Below, one piece after another: positions 44,727 through 55,136 of a stretch of DNA of 64,000 nucleotides. The position numbers and the translations under genes are program-made. This stretch comes from Vibrio sp. HI00D65 (GTDB lineage: Bacteria; Pseudomonadota; Gammaproteobacteria; Enterobacterales; Vibrionaceae), in contig NZ_LWEH01000001.1 in the NCBI RefSeq assembly GCF_001635455.1, positions 1-64,000 on the forward strand, in the 5' to 3' direction. A model generated the notes under the pieces. That model saw nothing but the letters and a program-made list of their open reading frames with translations, was not told where the DNA came from and did no database searches. Numbering within the stretch: the first letter of the stretch is position 1; each line of letters starts with the position of its first letter.

Positions 44727-46154
44727 GTGGAAACAGAAGTCAGCGGCAATAAATACCTCGCCACCGAGCAACACATTAAGGCTCAAATTGACAAAGGGCT
44801 CTTTCACCCTGATGACCGCCTGCCCTCAATCCGCCAATTAAGTGAACAATTGGGTGTGAGTAAAAACACCGTGATTCGAGCCTACCAAGAACTCGAAGCA
44901 ACAGGTTGGGTATATTCCGTTCCCAAGTCGGGTTATCGCGTCAAAGTACCGAATACAACGAGTTGGGATGCGCCAAGCCAGCCTCAAAAAGTTGATCTGT
45001 TATCTGTCACTAAATCTGTGCTCTCCCGTCCCAGCAGGCGTTTAAAGTTACAATCAGGCTCTGCTCACCCAAACATTAACACCCCCGCCATTCGTAGCCT
45101 GTACGCTGAAATTGGTCGCCACAGCCGCTTGCAGACTCAACTTCCCGGCTATTACCAACTGCCGCCCGGCGACGAACAATTAGTAAAACAATTGTTAAAG
45201 ATCACCCATGATCTTGGTGTACCTGCGGGATCGAAAGAGATTGCGATTACTCACGGCGCGCAGCAAGCGATCAGTTTAGCGCTGCGTGCTTTAACCAAAC
45301 CTGGCGATATCGTTGTGGTTGAATCTCCCTGTTACTTTGGTAACTTACTCCTATTGGAATCACTAGGCTTACAAGCACTTGAAATACCAAGCAGTGTGAG
45401 TCATGGAGTCGATATTCAAGCACTACAAAATGCCTTAGAACAATGGGAAGTGAAAACGCTGCTGCTGACACCAAACTTTACCAACCCAACTGGATCGAGA
45501 ATGCCTCTGGCGAATCGAAAAGCACTATTGGAGATAACTGGATCTTTGCCGATTATTGAAGATGATGTGTTCGGGAGTTTGGCATTTGATGCTCCGATTG
45601 CGAGCTTGAAAAAACTGGATGACAAAGACCGAGTGATCTACGTGAACTCTCTATCCAAGACTTTGGACTCTCGCTTGCGTGTTGGCTGGCTGCTTTCCGG
45701 TCGCTATCAACCTTTAATCGAAAAGTACCTACTGTGTGACAACATGGGCAGCTCTAACCTGATGCAGTCAGCCGTCGGCCAGTTTCTGACCACAGGAAAG
45801 TATCGCAGTCATTTATCTAAGATGAAGCGACTCTATCAAACCAACCAAAAGCAGTTTCAAAGTCTTTTGATTCAAGCATTAGATAGCTACCCACATCTTA
45901 TTGGACGCTACCATCTTTCCAAACCTGAGGGGGCATTTATAAACTGGATAACGCTCCCCGAATCTCTCGACAGTTATGCCGTCTACCAAGAATGCTTGAA
46001 ACACAAAATCGGTATTTTACCTGGCACTATTTTTGGTACCCACGATCAATACAAACATTGCCTGCGCTTTACTGTCGCGAACATTGAAGAGAACAAGGAT
46101 TGGAAAGAAGGAATCGCAACTCTGGCGAAAATTATCGCGAAGCACGTAAACTAA
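44727..46154 (+). CDS. MocR-type GntR regulator with aminotransferase domain
   Basis: About 475 residues: an N-terminal GntR winged helix (HIKAQIDKGLFHPDDRLPSI, then GVSKNTVIRAYQELEATGWV) fused to a fold-type I aminotransferase domain. The PLP lysine is in YVNSLSKTLDSRLRVGW, and NPTG appears as TPNFTNPTGSRMP. Such proteins are transcription factors that use PLP to sense amines. I chose GTG 44727, which has GGGAG six bases upstream; the ATG at 44709 has no ribosome site. The divergent EamA gene is the likely target. A terminator follows. Confidence 0.9.
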   Translation: METEVSGNKYLATEQHIKAQIDKGLFHPDDRLPSIRQLSEQLGVSKNTVIRAYQELEATGWVYSVPKSGYRVKVPNTTSWDAPSQPQKVDLLSVTKSVLSRPSRRLKLQSGSAHPNINTPAIRSLYAEIGRHSRLQTQLPGYYQLPPGDEQLVKQLLKITHDLGVPAGSKEIAITHGAQQAISLALRALTKPGDIVVVESPCYFGNLLLLESLGLQALEIPSSVSHGVDIQALQNALEQWEVKTLLLTPNFTNPTGSRMPLANRKALLEITGSLPIIEDDVFGSLAFDAPIASLKKLDDKDRVIYVNSLSKTLDSRLRVGWLLSGRYQPLIEKYLLCDNMGSSNLMQSAVGQFLTTGKYRSHLSKMKRLYQTNQKQFQSLLIQALDSYPHLIGRYHLSKPEGAFINWITLPESLDSYAVYQECLKHKIGILPGTIFGTHDQYKHCLRFTVANIEENKDWKEGIATLAKIIAKHVN

Positions 46155-46192
46155 GAGTCTCTGAGTATTCAAAAATACTCAGGACTCAACTT
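46155..46192 (+). terminator. Terminator of the MocR gene
   Basis: The stem GAGTCTCTGAGTATT / AATACTCAGGACTC is followed by AACTTTAATTTTA. Confidence 0.75.
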
Positions 46193-46335
46193 TAATTTTA
46201 ATAGCATGTTAAACACTAGAGGTTCGCGACACTCGCAGTCTTTGCTATCTTGATGTCATTTAACGATGTAGAACTACTCATCCTAACTAATTTGGTCAGG
46301 TCAACAAAATTTTAGAGACTTTTCTCGTCTTTCAC

Positions 46336-47298
46336 CTATTTGCCTTCAAACTGGTAAAGCGATCTGAGTGTGTCTTTTAGCCATAAAACGAGCGGATTGT
46401 AGGCATTGCGTTTATGCCAAATCATAGTGAAAGGAATTAGCAATTTATTCGCATGTTCTTCATCTAACGGAATGGGTAAGCAGGTTAGGTTAGGATGAAG
46501 TTGCTCTGCATAGCGACGGCAGTAATTGGGCGCAACCGTCGTCATAGTGTGATTGGATTGAGCCGCCATAAACAGAGACTGCTCGAAGCCTGCAAGCGTA
46601 AGGGCAATGTTTCGATCTAGTTGCAGGTCGGTAAGCACTTCATCCAGTGCCCACGTTTCACTTTTTTCCCACACAATATTGATATGCGGATATTTAAGGA
46701 AAGCCTCAAGGTTCCATTCTTCCTGTAAGGCCGGATGATCTTTTCTGAGATACACCACTGGCATATCGTGGAACAGGACCTCGAAATCGATAAAGTAAGG
46801 CAGCGCGTCTAGAGACTCTTTTGAGCGCGGATGACTTTCTCGCCCTGAAAAGCCGATATCAGACTCACCACGCACGATGGAGTCTATCGAATCGTAATCC
46901 CAGTTGCGCATTTTTATCTTCGCGTTGGGATAGCGTTGATAAACACTTTGCGTCAGCTCGTTAAGCATGATTAGTGACAGTGGTGATTCCGCCTCTAACT
47001 TCAATCGCACATCTTTGGGCGCGTCATCACCACGAGTCGTAAGGATTTGACTGCCAATCTGCAGCCAGTCTTGAAGATCTTTTACCATACTTAGCGCAAG
47101 TGGTGTCGGCGTTAAACCTCTTGGCGTTTTTACAAACAGAGGATCATCAAACCAATCTCGAAGCTTAGTCAGTGATTTACTCACCGTTGAAGGGGTCACG
47201 TTAAGCTTTTTGGCAGCTTTCGAAACACTCTGCTCTTGCAGCAGCAATTGCAGAGTGAACAGCAAGTTGAGATCAAGACGGGCTAGTGGCTTCTTCAT
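46336..47298 (-). CDS. yidZ: YidZ, LysR-family regulator
   Basis: A 320-residue LysR regulator closely similar throughout to E. coli YidZ, for example [44 protein letters not shown] and [13 protein letters not shown]. YidZ is known in E. coli for a role in anaerobic nitric oxide protection. ATG 47298 is preferred over a GTG two codons upstream. It overlaps the 3' end of mdtL by 26 bases, and the mdtL-yidZ order is the same as in E. coli. Confidence 0.92.
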   Translation of the reverse strand: MKKPLARLDLNLLFTLQLLLQEQSVSKAAKKLNVTPSTVSKSLTKLRDWFDDPLFVKTPRGLTPTPLALSMVKDLQDWLQIGSQILTTRGDDAPKDVRLKLEAESPLSLIMLNELTQSVYQRYPNAKIKMRNWDYDSIDSIVRGESDIGFSGRESHPRSKESLDALPYFIDFEVLFHDMPVVYLRKDHPALQEEWNLEAFLKYPHINIVWEKSETWALDEVLTDLQLDRNIALTLAGFEQSLFMAAQSNHTMTTVAPNYCRRYAEQLHPNLTCLPIPLDEEHANKLLIPFTMIWHKRNAYNPLVLWLKDTLRSLYQFEGK

Positions 47299-48475
47299 AA
47301 TCACTTTTCACTTGGGAAGGACCTACCCATAGTATTAGAGCAATACTGATAACGCCACCAGCAGCCAGTATAGATACCAACATACTCAATGCGCTGAGTC
47401 CGATTACACCCATCAACCAGATAAACAGTGCTGATGTACACACCTGAGAAACACCAAGTATCGAGCTCGCCACGCCCGCTCGTTGTGAATAGCCACTCAA
47501 TGCTTGGCTCATTGCGACGCCAAAACCGAGTGAGAAGCCACCGCACACGAAGGCAAAACCGATAAGCGTCACGTTGTGCCCTAAGCCGCCATCAATCGAT
47601 GCAAGCAGCAAGATAGCTGCAATCACAAAGCATATTTGAGATGCCAGCATCAGGCTTTTCTGCCTAAATACAATTAGTGCAAACGGCGCAGAGAACGACA
47701 CCAACATACTAACTAGTGCAGTAAGAGCCATGGTAGAGGAATATTGACCGCGGTCGAAGCCAAGCTCAGTCATTATCAGCATTGGAGACACATTCACGTA
47801 AGTCAGAATCGCCGTCACGCCCAAGCTGGTCATGATCACTCGGCTGATAAACAAGGGCTCCTTAAAAGTTTCGATTGAAGTTGATTGAGACACAGAAGCT
47901 TTTGTGACTTTCGAGCCTACGCTATTCGGCTTGGTTTCTCTTAGCACTAACACCGACAACAAACACACGACTACCCCCATACTTGCCATAGTCGTGAACA
48001 GACTCGGCCAAGGATATACCGTCATGATTAAATGACCGATCACCGGTGCAAGCACTGGCACGATGCAGGTAATGCCATTCATCATCGACAACACCTTAGC
48101 GCGTTTTTGATCGTCTAACACATCTCGAAGTATGGCGAATGCCACCACATAACATGAACCCGCGCCAACACCTTGGAAAAAGCGCACCGCTAGAAACGGT
48201 TCCGCACTAGTCAAGACCTCGCCTAACATCGAAGAGGTCGCAAAGACAATCCCACCGAAAATCGCGACAGGCTTTCTTCCTACCCTGTCGGCAAATTTAC
48301 CGGCGAACAGCATGGTGGTTGCCATGCCCGCAAGGTAAATAGAAAACGCCACATGAAGCTGCGCCTCAGAGGCATTTAGGTCAGCAGCGATTTGAGGCAA
48401 GCCAACCAAATACAAATCAATCGCCGTTGGATACAAGAGAACAAGCGCGAAACTACAAAACAGAAAACGATACAT
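47273..48475 (-). CDS. mdtL: MdtL, MFS multidrug efflux protein
   Basis: A 400-residue MFS transporter with twelve helices, very similar to E. coli MdtL ([72 protein letters not shown]). E. coli MdtL confers chloramphenicol resistance when overexpressed. The start 48475 follows GAGG; the frame opens 16 codons earlier. It is translationally coupled to yidZ. Confidence 0.92.
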   Translation of the reverse strand: MYRFLFCSFALVLLYPTAIDLYLVGLPQIAADLNASEAQLHVAFSIYLAGMATTMLFAGKFADRVGRKPVAIFGGIVFATSSMLGEVLTSAEPFLAVRFFQGVGAGSCYVVAFAILRDVLDDQKRAKVLSMMNGITCIVPVLAPVIGHLIMTVYPWPSLFTTMASMGVVVCLLSVLVLRETKPNSVGSKVTKASVSQSTSIETFKEPLFISRVIMTSLGVTAILTYVNVSPMLIMTELGFDRGQYSSTMALTALVSMLVSFSAPFALIVFRQKSLMLASQICFVIAAILLLASIDGGLGHNVTLIGFAFVCGGFSLGFGVAMSQALSGYSQRAGVASSILGVSQVCTSALFIWLMGVIGLSALSMLVSILAAGGVISIALILWVGPSQVKSDYEEATSPS

Positions 48476-48781
48476 AAGACCCTCACATAATTGGTGTGAG
48501 GATAATAAGAGTGGAACGCCCAACTACCGAGTGGCTTATACGACAACGGATCTTTCCATTTACGACAAACCATACAAGATATGAACAAAGAGACAGTAGT
48601 GGATTAATAAAAAAGCAATCACCAGTAAGATAACGAAATGTAACATCCATGTGCGCAGCAAATTCCGGCTTAATTATTTTAGAAAAATTGGAAAATAAGC
48701 CCTAACTACTTTACTGGATGATTTGTTATTCTCGGCGATAAATATTTACACTCCAACTAAAAAGCATAACTTGAGGTATTT

Positions 48782-48955
48782 ATGGACTGTCCAGCTTGCG
48801 AAGAACATATTGGGTGGGAATGGGTAGAAGAGGAAGCCATCGAGCCCAATGAAGAGTTCGACTGCCCTGAATGTGAAGCAACTCTGATGTACACCATCGA
48901 TGAAGGCACTTATTACGGTGCACAACATAAAACCGTCGAAGTTGTCGACAACTAG
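48782..48955 (+). CDS. Small zinc-ribbon protein
   Basis: A 57-residue acidic protein with two Cys pairs, CPAC (residues 3-6) and CPEC (28-31), that should bind one zinc ion. GAGG lies five bases before the ATG. The centre is rich in Glu (EWVEEEAIEPNEEF). No family with known function is recognised. A remnant of a fructose PTS EIIB gene lies directly after it, in the same reading frame past the TAG. Confidence 0.75.
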   Translation: MDCPACEEHIGWEWVEEEAIEPNEEFDCPECEATLMYTIDEGTYYGAQHKTVEVVDN

Positions 48956-48964
48956 CCTTCATCA

Positions 48965-49228
48965 AACATTGAGCAATATTCCAAAGCAAAAGCAGCCAAA
49001 ACTCTAGAGAAAACAGGGACGGCAGCAGGCCTTAAGATTAAGGTAGAAACACAAGGTCAAAACGGCATTCAGAACCGCATCACCGACCTAGATGTAGCAA
49101 ATGCGAAACTGGTTATCTTGGCTCACGATATTCAAGTGAAAGACGCTCACCGCTTTGCCAATGCGAACGTGATTGAGTGCTCAACCAAAGAAGCGATGAA
49201 GAAAGCCGCGGATATGGTCACTATATAA
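48965..49228 (+). pseudogene. Fructose-type PTS EIIB remnant
   Basis: The frame reads AKAAKTLEKTGTAAGLKIKV then TQGQNGIQNRITDLDVANAK and VILAHDIQVKDAHRF, the C-terminal three quarters of an EIIB domain of the fructose/mannitol PTS. The N-terminal part with the phosphorylated cysteine (normally CPTGIAHT) is gone, and there is no start codon or ribosome site. No EIIA or EIIC gene remains nearby, so this is the scar of a lost sugar PTS operon. Confidence 0.75.
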
Positions 49229-49315
49229 ACCGGAAGTTATCAAACACGAAAAACCATCCTCAAGAATCAATAAATTAGTGAATGCTCACTATTTATAAAG
49301 TTCCCCCTACTAAGA

Positions 49316-49357
49316 AAAATCCCCGTTCGTCTAGTCAACGAATGGGGATTTCTTTAT
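49316..49357. terminator. Bidirectional terminator before the ugp-like operon end
   Basis: The stem AAATCCCCGTTCGT / ACGAATGGGGATTT is followed by CTTTATT on the plus strand and A/T sequence on the other. It should end the leftward six-gene operon. Confidence 0.85.
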
Positions 49358-49386
49358 TCAGCTCTCACCTAATTGGAGAGGTAAGA

Positions 49387-50523
49387 TCAGCTCTTAGGAG
49401 CAAGCGTCTCTTCGGTTTCTAAATCGAATAAATGACATTGGCTTGTGTTGAAATGCAGCACTGTCTCTTCGCCACTGTTTGCCGTACGATCGGCATCGAA
49501 AGGCACGCGAGCCACCAGCTTATCGGCACCCAAGTTGAAGTAGAGATACAGCTCATTCCCCATCGACTCGACCACGTCAAGCCTGTGCGTTTGAGTATTT
49601 ACCTCATACAAGGGTGCGTCGTGATTAGCCAACTGAATGTGCTCAGGACGAACACCAAACCACACCCACTCGCCCAATTTTTCACGAGCAATAGCTTGCT
49701 TGTCTTGTGGTAGCGCCCAACGACTGCCACTTTCAGAGATCACGTTCATCACACCATCAATCTCATCCAATCTCACCTTGAGAAGATTCATCGCTGGCGA
49801 ACCAATAAAGCCCGCGACAAACTTGTTTGCCGGGTATTGATAAAGATTCATAGGCGTATCGACCTGCATGATCTCACCTTGATTCAACACACAGATGCGG
49901 TCGCCAAGAGTCATGGCTTCCACCTGATCGTGTGTCACGTAGATCATGGTGGCGTTTTGCCCTTCTTGCTTAAGATTATTATGCAGCTGCGCAATGCTCA
50001 CTCGCGTTGACACACGCAGCTTTGCATCCAAGTTAGACAAAGGCTCATCAAACAAGAACACATCTGGCTTACGAACCATCGCACGACCAAGTGCCACACG
50101 CTGCCTTTGACCGCCCGACATTTCACCCGGCTTGTTATCTAACAAGTGCTCAATGTCTAATGTCTTGGAAGCTTCTTCAATACGTTCAGTGATTTCACGC
50201 TTTGGCAGCTTCTGTTGTTTGAGGCCAAAAGCCATGTTGTCGTATACCGACATGTGTGGGTAAAGTGCGTAGTTCTGAAACACCATAGAGATGCCACGAT
50301 CTTTAGGTGGCAATTCATTTACACGCTTATCACCAATGTAGACATCACCTTCTGAGATATCTTCAAGGCCTGCGATCATACGAAGTGTGGTAGATTTTGC
50401 GCAGCCAGACGGCCCAACAAACACCATGAACTCACCTTCGCGAATATTCAGATCAACACCGTGCACGGCCTTAAAACCATTTGGGTAGGTTTTCTCTACC
50501 CCTCTCAGTGTGACTTCAGCCAT
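49387..50523 (-). CDS. ugpC: UgpC/MalK-type ABC transporter ATPase
   Basis: A 378-residue ATPase of the sugar and glycerol phosphate importer group. It has Walker A GPSGCAKST (residues 37-45), signature [15 protein letters not shown], Walker B VFLFDEPLSNLD, and a C-terminal OB-type regulatory domain (GVRPEHIQL) of about 120 residues. It is the last gene of the operon, 57 bases after the HAD phosphatase gene. With the two permeases and the binding protein it completes an importer. Confidence 0.92.
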   Translation of the reverse strand: MAEVTLRGVEKTYPNGFKAVHGVDLNIREGEFMVFVGPSGCAKSTTLRMIAGLEDISEGDVYIGDKRVNELPPKDRGISMVFQNYALYPHMSVYDNMAFGLKQQKLPKREITERIEEASKTLDIEHLLDNKPGEMSGGQRQRVALGRAMVRKPDVFLFDEPLSNLDAKLRVSTRVSIAQLHNNLKQEGQNATMIYVTHDQVEAMTLGDRICVLNQGEIMQVDTPMNLYQYPANKFVAGFIGSPAMNLLKVRLDEIDGVMNVISESGSRWALPQDKQAIAREKLGEWVWFGVRPEHIQLANHDAPLYEVNTQTHRLDVVESMGNELYLYFNLGADKLVARVPFDADRTANSGEETVLHFNTSQCHLFDLETEETLAPKS

Positions 50524-50580
50524 AACCTGTCCTTAAATCAATTCGTTAAATACTATCTTTGCAATCTGTCGTGAAACGTT

Positions 50581-51315
50581 TTAACCACGTTCTTGCAGCT
50601 GATTAAGCTCAAAGTGAGCGACCGATGCGATGACCAGATCTGCCACTGGCTCTAATTCACTGTGTTGAGCCGTGCCAGTTAGCACGCCGACATTGCTTGC
50701 GCCTGCGTTACGGCCAAATTCCATATCCGAAACCGTGTCACCAAACATGATCACCTCATGTGGCTCAATACCGCATTGATCACAGAAGGCATTAAGTAGT
50801 GCTGGCGCTGGTTTAGGTTCGATATCCCCATCGGAGTAACCGACATAATCAAACATCTCACTCAAACCCGATTGCTCTAGTGTGTAGATCGTTGAGTCTT
50901 TGGTGTCTGCAGTTGCGATGCCTAAAATCATGCCCTGCTGTTTAAACACACCCAGCTTTTCAGCCACACCTGGTAGTGCTTCAATCCAGCTTGGGTTTTC
51001 TTCCACTTCGTCATTGAAAGCGGCTTTAGTCACCTTAGTAAACTCAGCGAGCGAGACATTGGGTTGCAACATGTTGAACCATGCTGTCGCGGTATCTTCC
51101 ACTGGGTTTGAGGCTAGTAGTCCATAGTTATCAACCACATCACCTTCAACACCGATGGCCAAGAGTAACTCAGCAGGTGTGACAGTTTGATTACCCTGAT
51201 GCTGGTCACTGTAAGATTTCACACGCTCACAAGCACCACGAGAAACGTTGAGCCACATCTTGTGAAACTCTAACAATGTGCCGTCTTTATCAAATAACAT
51301 CGCCTTAAACTTCAT
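50581..51315 (-). CDS. HAD-family phosphatase, Gph-like
   Basis: A 244-residue HAD hydrolase. Motif I is LFDKDGTLL (D9, D11 in the usual positions), motif II ATADTKD, motif III and IV EPKPAPALL and MFGDTVSDMEFGRNAG. The cap is helical (class C1), like phosphoglycolate phosphatase. It overlaps the 3' end of the PHP gene by 11 bases and is part of the importer operon, so it may remove phosphate from an imported phosphate ester. The true substrate is unknown. Confidence 0.88.
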   Translation of the reverse strand: MKFKAMLFDKDGTLLEFHKMWLNVSRGACERVKSYSDQHQGNQTVTPAELLLAIGVEGDVVDNYGLLASNPVEDTATAWFNMLQPNVSLAEFTKVTKAAFNDEVEENPSWIEALPGVAEKLGVFKQQGMILGIATADTKDSTIYTLEQSGLSEMFDYVGYSDGDIEPKPAPALLNAFCDQCGIEPHEVIMFGDTVSDMEFGRNAGASNVGVLTGTAQHSELEPVADLVIASVAHFELNQLQERG

Positions 51316-52774
51316 CACGGCTCATTCGCTCCATTAGTTCTCCCCAAGTACGCACTAGGGGTTGGTTAAACTCTGGTTGTTTGCCATCAAATACGGCGTT
51401 GATGCAGCCTTCAAACTCACATTCCTCAGATGCAGGTTGAGTGCTGTTGATTAATGCTGCAGAAAGTTCTCCGCGACGAATATCGACACGGCACCAACGG
51501 TAACCCTCATCAATAAGGAGACTTTTCAGCTCATCACTCAAAGCGATTCGTTCAATAATCTCACCATCCACCACGCACTCCGCGTAGTAAGGGTTTTCTG
51601 AGTCAGAGACAGCAATTCGGTATGTAAGCGCTTGTCCTTGAGAGTCGTTACCCGGTAGCAAATCACCTAAGTTGATATCAAACTTCAAGCCGCAACGACG
51701 CTCTAAGTAAACTTGCCCATTACGCATTCCAGACAAGATGCCTTCACCACTCAAACCATGGCTGTAAACGAAGGTGGATGGGTCACCGTAGATGGAAGGC
51801 TCATCCGATTTAGGATTACGTTCATGCGGTTCAAGGTGTGAATCGCTGCCGCCAATCGCGGTAATGCGCTGGCCACAATTCCACATTTCATTAAGAACCA
51901 ATAACGCCTCTTCGGTCGCTTTTGGTGAAGTTGACCAAGTAGGGTCACAACACACTTCAAAGGTAGATACTTGGCTTAGATCCACTTGATCGTAATGCCA
52001 GTGCCACGGCTTCATCATTGAGTGATTAATGCCAAGAGAGCTGTGTCCGCTTTTGGCTAAATTCAATCCTGCTTCCATAGTCGCTTGGCTGCTGTGTTCA
52101 ACGTCTCTAAGGTCCAAAGACTTAACCGGACCATGCACATTGAAGTGCCCGAGATCGGTTGTGACTTCTAACGCAGGTAAGAACAAGCACTGCTTTGATA
52201 CTGGCAATTTAGGCTGGCAGATGTTGTGCTCTGTAAAGAAGAAAAAATCGAGCCCTTGTGATTCCACAATGTCTTTAGCCGCTGCTAAGGTATTGTGACC
52301 ATCAGAAAGCTGAGTGTGAGCGTGTAAGTCACCACGATACCAACGAGAATCGGAACTCAGCATGTAGCTGTAATCAAACTCGATATCGTGAGAACTTGTC
52401 ACCGTTGGAGTCAGTTCTAACTCAACATCGTTATTAACTAACTCATTAGAGCAAAGTGCATCGACTTGATACTGCATCGCACGCTCGGTGCGAAACTCAC
52501 CTTCAAGGTTGTAAAGCTCTAAGAACCATTCGCCCGATGGAATCGCCCCATCAATCGCGCCTAAACCAGAGTTTTGCGGTTGGATAGTGAGTGACTTGTG
52601 CGCCTTTTCAAACAGCACTTTGCCACGAAATGCTTGGTTGGCATCATACGCCGCTGCGTACAAGAATCCTTTTTTCACCGTTGTGCCGGTAATCGTTACG
52701 CTGTGAGAACCTGCTGGCACATCAAAGGGGATACGTACTCTACCAAACGGCAGCTCACCTTGAAATTGGGTCAT
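51305..52774 (-). CDS. PHP-domain metallo-phosphoesterase, CehA/McbA-like
   Basis: About 489 residues. An N-terminal beta-sandwich (first 130 residues) is followed by a PHP domain with metal motif GDLHAHTQLSDG (about 148-159), FFFTEHN, LPALEVTT and GGSDSHLEPHE. This is the CehA/McbA family, which includes carbamate hydrolases and phosphoesterases. No signal peptide is seen, so it acts in the cytoplasm. It lies between the binding protein and the HAD phosphatase genes of a glycerol-phosphate-like importer, which points to a phosphodiester substrate. ATG 52774 is chosen; a GTG three codons upstream is possible. Confidence 0.85.
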   Translation of the reverse strand: MTQFQGELPFGRVRIPFDVPAGSHSVTITGTTVKKGFLYAAAYDANQAFRGKVLFEKAHKSLTIQPQNSGLGAIDGAIPSGEWFLELYNLEGEFRTERAMQYQVDALCSNELVNNDVELELTPTVTSSHDIEFDYSYMLSSDSRWYRGDLHAHTQLSDGHNTLAAAKDIVESQGLDFFFFTEHNICQPKLPVSKQCLFLPALEVTTDLGHFNVHGPVKSLDLRDVEHSSQATMEAGLNLAKSGHSSLGINHSMMKPWHWHYDQVDLSQVSTFEVCCDPTWSTSPKATEEALLVLNEMWNCGQRITAIGGSDSHLEPHERNPKSDEPSIYGDPSTFVYSHGLSGEGILSGMRNGQVYLERRCGLKFDINLGDLLPGNDSQGQALTYRIAVSDSENPYYAECVVDGEIIERIALSDELKSLLIDEGYRWCRVDIRRGELSAALINSTQPASEECEFEGCINAVFDGKQPEFNQPLVRTWGELMERMSRDEV

Positions 52775-52816
52775 TGTCTTCACCAAATTCGTCCTAATTG
52801 AAGGACTGGGTCAAAA

Positions 52817-52846
52817 AGAGGCCCACCCGAATAGATGGGCCTTGAT
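52817..52846 (-). terminator. Intercistronic terminator/attenuator after the binding protein gene
   Basis: On the minus strand AAGGCCCA / TGGGCCT with a 10-base loop is followed by CTTTTTGACC. Placed between the binding protein gene and the PHP gene, it should lower expression of the downstream genes. Confidence 0.75.
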
Positions 52847-52878
52847 GCGTGCAAAGATAGTTTTGTTATCTTTACGGA

Positions 52879-54159
52879 TTAAGAACGATTCGCTCGGTCT
52901 AGTGCACGTTGTGCTTTCTTAGCCGCTTGTTTTAGCGCTTTGTCAGCAGGCACGTTTTGGATTTGAATCTGATCCGCTGCCACCTTCAGAGCATCCATGA
53001 TCTTACCGTTGGTAGGGTCAAGGAAATCTTTGGTCGCCGTGTTCGCTTGCTTCAATGGAATTAGAGCTTGTGGGTTATCTTTAGTGAACGCTTGGTACTC
53101 TGGCACCTCAGATACGCTGTTACGTACAGGGATGTAACCGGTGAACATTGACCAAGCAGCCGTGTTTTTCGCGTTGGTGTAGAACTCAACAAACTCAAAT
53201 GCACCTTTCGCTGCTGCGTCGTCTGTGCCTTTTGGCATTACGTAAACCAGCGCACCCGCTTGTGGTGCAGAAGGGTTTGAGCCCCAACCTGGTTGCGTGG
53301 TTGCTGAAAGCTTAGTGAAGTCCAAGTCACCTTGGTCACCCGATGAACCGGTGTAGCCTAGTGCGTTGTCTTTCATCACATCATCAATGGTTTTGTACCA
53401 GTATTCCCAACCTTGACCACCGTAGTGAATACGCATGATTTGATCATCGTGGATCCACTTACGGAAGCTGTCCCACACCTCAACCCACTCAGGAGAGTCA
53501 ATCAGCACTTTCTTACCGTCATCACTGATGATCTTGGCGCCGTTAGAAAATGCCGCGTCAATCATGTTGTCTTGACCCCACATCGGCTCCCAACCGTAGA
53601 AGGTCACATTACCTTTCTCATCACGTTGTGTGACTTTCTCAGCGACCTTAGCCACGCCTTGCCATGTCTTTAGATCTTGCTCAGTAAAGCCGTTATCTGC
53701 CAACACCTGCTTGTTGTAGTAGAACACTTGAGTGGTACCGTAAGCAGGTAGACCGATGATGGTGCCGTCGTCTGCCGTCACTTGATCTTTGAACGCGCCA
53801 ATGAAATCAGAGAAGTTGAACTCTTCATCCATGAACGGCGTTAGGTCACGGCTCAAACCACGTCCGTGCATTGCTTCCGCACGACCTGAATCTAGCAGCA
53901 CAAGTTCAGGTGCCGTTTTAGACGCTAAACCAGCTTGCAGCTTCTGATAGGTTTCCGTGTAGTTACCTTGCAATGCAGGCTTTACAACATACTCATCTTG
54001 GCTCGCATTGAACTCTTCGATGAGCTTAGTCATCATTTGCTGTGGCTTAGTACCACCGGAATACCAAAAGTTAACTTCGGTTGCCGCAAGAACACTGCTA
54101 GAGAACATAGAAGCGCTTGCTGCGCCAGCACACACTAGTGCGAGAGTTTTTAGTTTCAT
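52879..54159 (-). CDS. ugpB: UgpB-like ABC transporter binding protein
   Basis: A 426-residue secreted binding protein. A signal peptide ends in SSSVLA (about residues 20-25), and the mature protein starts ATEVNFWYSGGTKPQQ, the extracellular solute-binding family 1 pattern seen in UgpB (WYSMGG). In E. coli UgpB binds glycerol 3-phosphate and glycerophosphocholine. The C-terminus is Lys/Ala-rich. The ligand here is inferred from the neighbouring phosphatases. It is the third gene of the operon. Confidence 0.85.
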   Translation of the reverse strand: MKLKTLALVCAGAASASMFSSSVLAATEVNFWYSGGTKPQQMMTKLIEEFNASQDEYVVKPALQGNYTETYQKLQAGLASKTAPELVLLDSGRAEAMHGRGLSRDLTPFMDEEFNFSDFIGAFKDQVTADDGTIIGLPAYGTTQVFYYNKQVLADNGFTEQDLKTWQGVAKVAEKVTQRDEKGNVTFYGWEPMWGQDNMIDAAFSNGAKIISDDGKKVLIDSPEWVEVWDSFRKWIHDDQIMRIHYGGQGWEYWYKTIDDVMKDNALGYTGSSGDQGDLDFTKLSATTQPGWGSNPSAPQAGALVYVMPKGTDDAAAKGAFEFVEFYTNAKNTAAWSMFTGYIPVRNSVSEVPEYQAFTKDNPQALIPLKQANTATKDFLDPTNGKIMDALKVAADQIQIQNVPADKALKQAAKKAQRALDRANRS

Positions 54160-54165
54160 TTCCGT

Positions 54166-55113
54166 TTACTCTTTTACGCCGTTATCGGCGATACCTGAAA
54201 GAATCGTCTTTTGACAAATGACGAATAGAATTAACAAAGGCAATACTGCAATGGTGCTCGCCGCCATGATTTGCGACCAGTTCAACCCATAGTTACCTTC
54301 GGCAATAAAGTAGTGACGAATACCAGTAGCGATCAGATTTAAATCCTGAGTCGTAATCACCAGACTTGGCCACATGTAGCTGTTGTAATTGGTAATAAAA
54401 GTGATGAGGAACAGTGTTGCGACTGCTGCTCGGCATTGCGGTAAGATGATTGCCCATAAGATTTTGAGCTCACCTGCACCATCAATTCGTGCCGCTTCAA
54501 TCAGCGATGGATGCACCTTGATAAACACTTGGCGTAGATAGAACACACCGAACACCGAGGCTGCGTTCGACGCAACCAAGCCCATGTGTGAATCCAACAA
54601 ACCCAGTTTTGCCAAAGTGATATAAGACGGAATGTAAGTCACTGCGCCCGGCAGCATGTAACAGCCCATCACGATGAAATAAAGCACGGTCTTCGAGCGA
54701 AACTTCAGCTGAGTCAGTGCGTATGCAAACATCGCTGAATTCACAATCACTAACAAGGTAGTGAACAAAGCCACACTAAAGCTGTTGAAGATGTACAAGC
54801 CAAACGGCGCGCTGTGGAAGGTTTCAACAAAGGTTTCCCAACGAAATTGCTCTGGAATCAAGTCCAGCGGGTTAGCAAAGATCTCATCGTTGCTTTTCAG
54901 TGAACCAGACAACATCCATAAGAACGGGAATACCATAATGGTTCCGCACGTTGCCAAGAATAGGTGCTTAGCCAGTGCGAGGAACGAACGGCGATCCACT
55001 GAGGCTTTCTTTGACGCAACTTCTGACTTCGTCGCTTTGACTTGAGCTCTAACTTTGGCTTTCGCGGTGCTCTGGTTTAATACTTGATTGGCATCCAATA
55101 CTTGCGTGGTCAT
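54166..55113 (-). CDS. ugpE: UgpE-like ABC transporter permease
   Basis: A 315-residue permease with about six membrane helices after an unusually long cytoplasmic N-terminus (about 45 residues, rich in Lys, Ala and Val). The EAA loop reads EAARIDGAGELKILWAIILPQ. AGGAC precedes the ATG. It lies 6 bases before the binding protein gene and 23 bases after ugpA. It belongs to the MalG/UgpE half of the channel. Confidence 0.88.
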   Translation of the reverse strand: MTTQVLDANQVLNQSTAKAKVRAQVKATKSEVASKKASVDRRSFLALAKHLFLATCGTIMVFPFLWMLSGSLKSNDEIFANPLDLIPEQFRWETFVETFHSAPFGLYIFNSFSVALFTTLLVIVNSAMFAYALTQLKFRSKTVLYFIVMGCYMLPGAVTYIPSYITLAKLGLLDSHMGLVASNAASVFGVFYLRQVFIKVHPSLIEAARIDGAGELKILWAIILPQCRAAVATLFLITFITNYNSYMWPSLVITTQDLNLIATGIRHYFIAEGNYGLNWSQIMAASTIAVLPLLILFVICQKTILSGIADNGVKE

Positions 55114-55136
55114 AATTCTGTCCTTTCAAAAATCGA

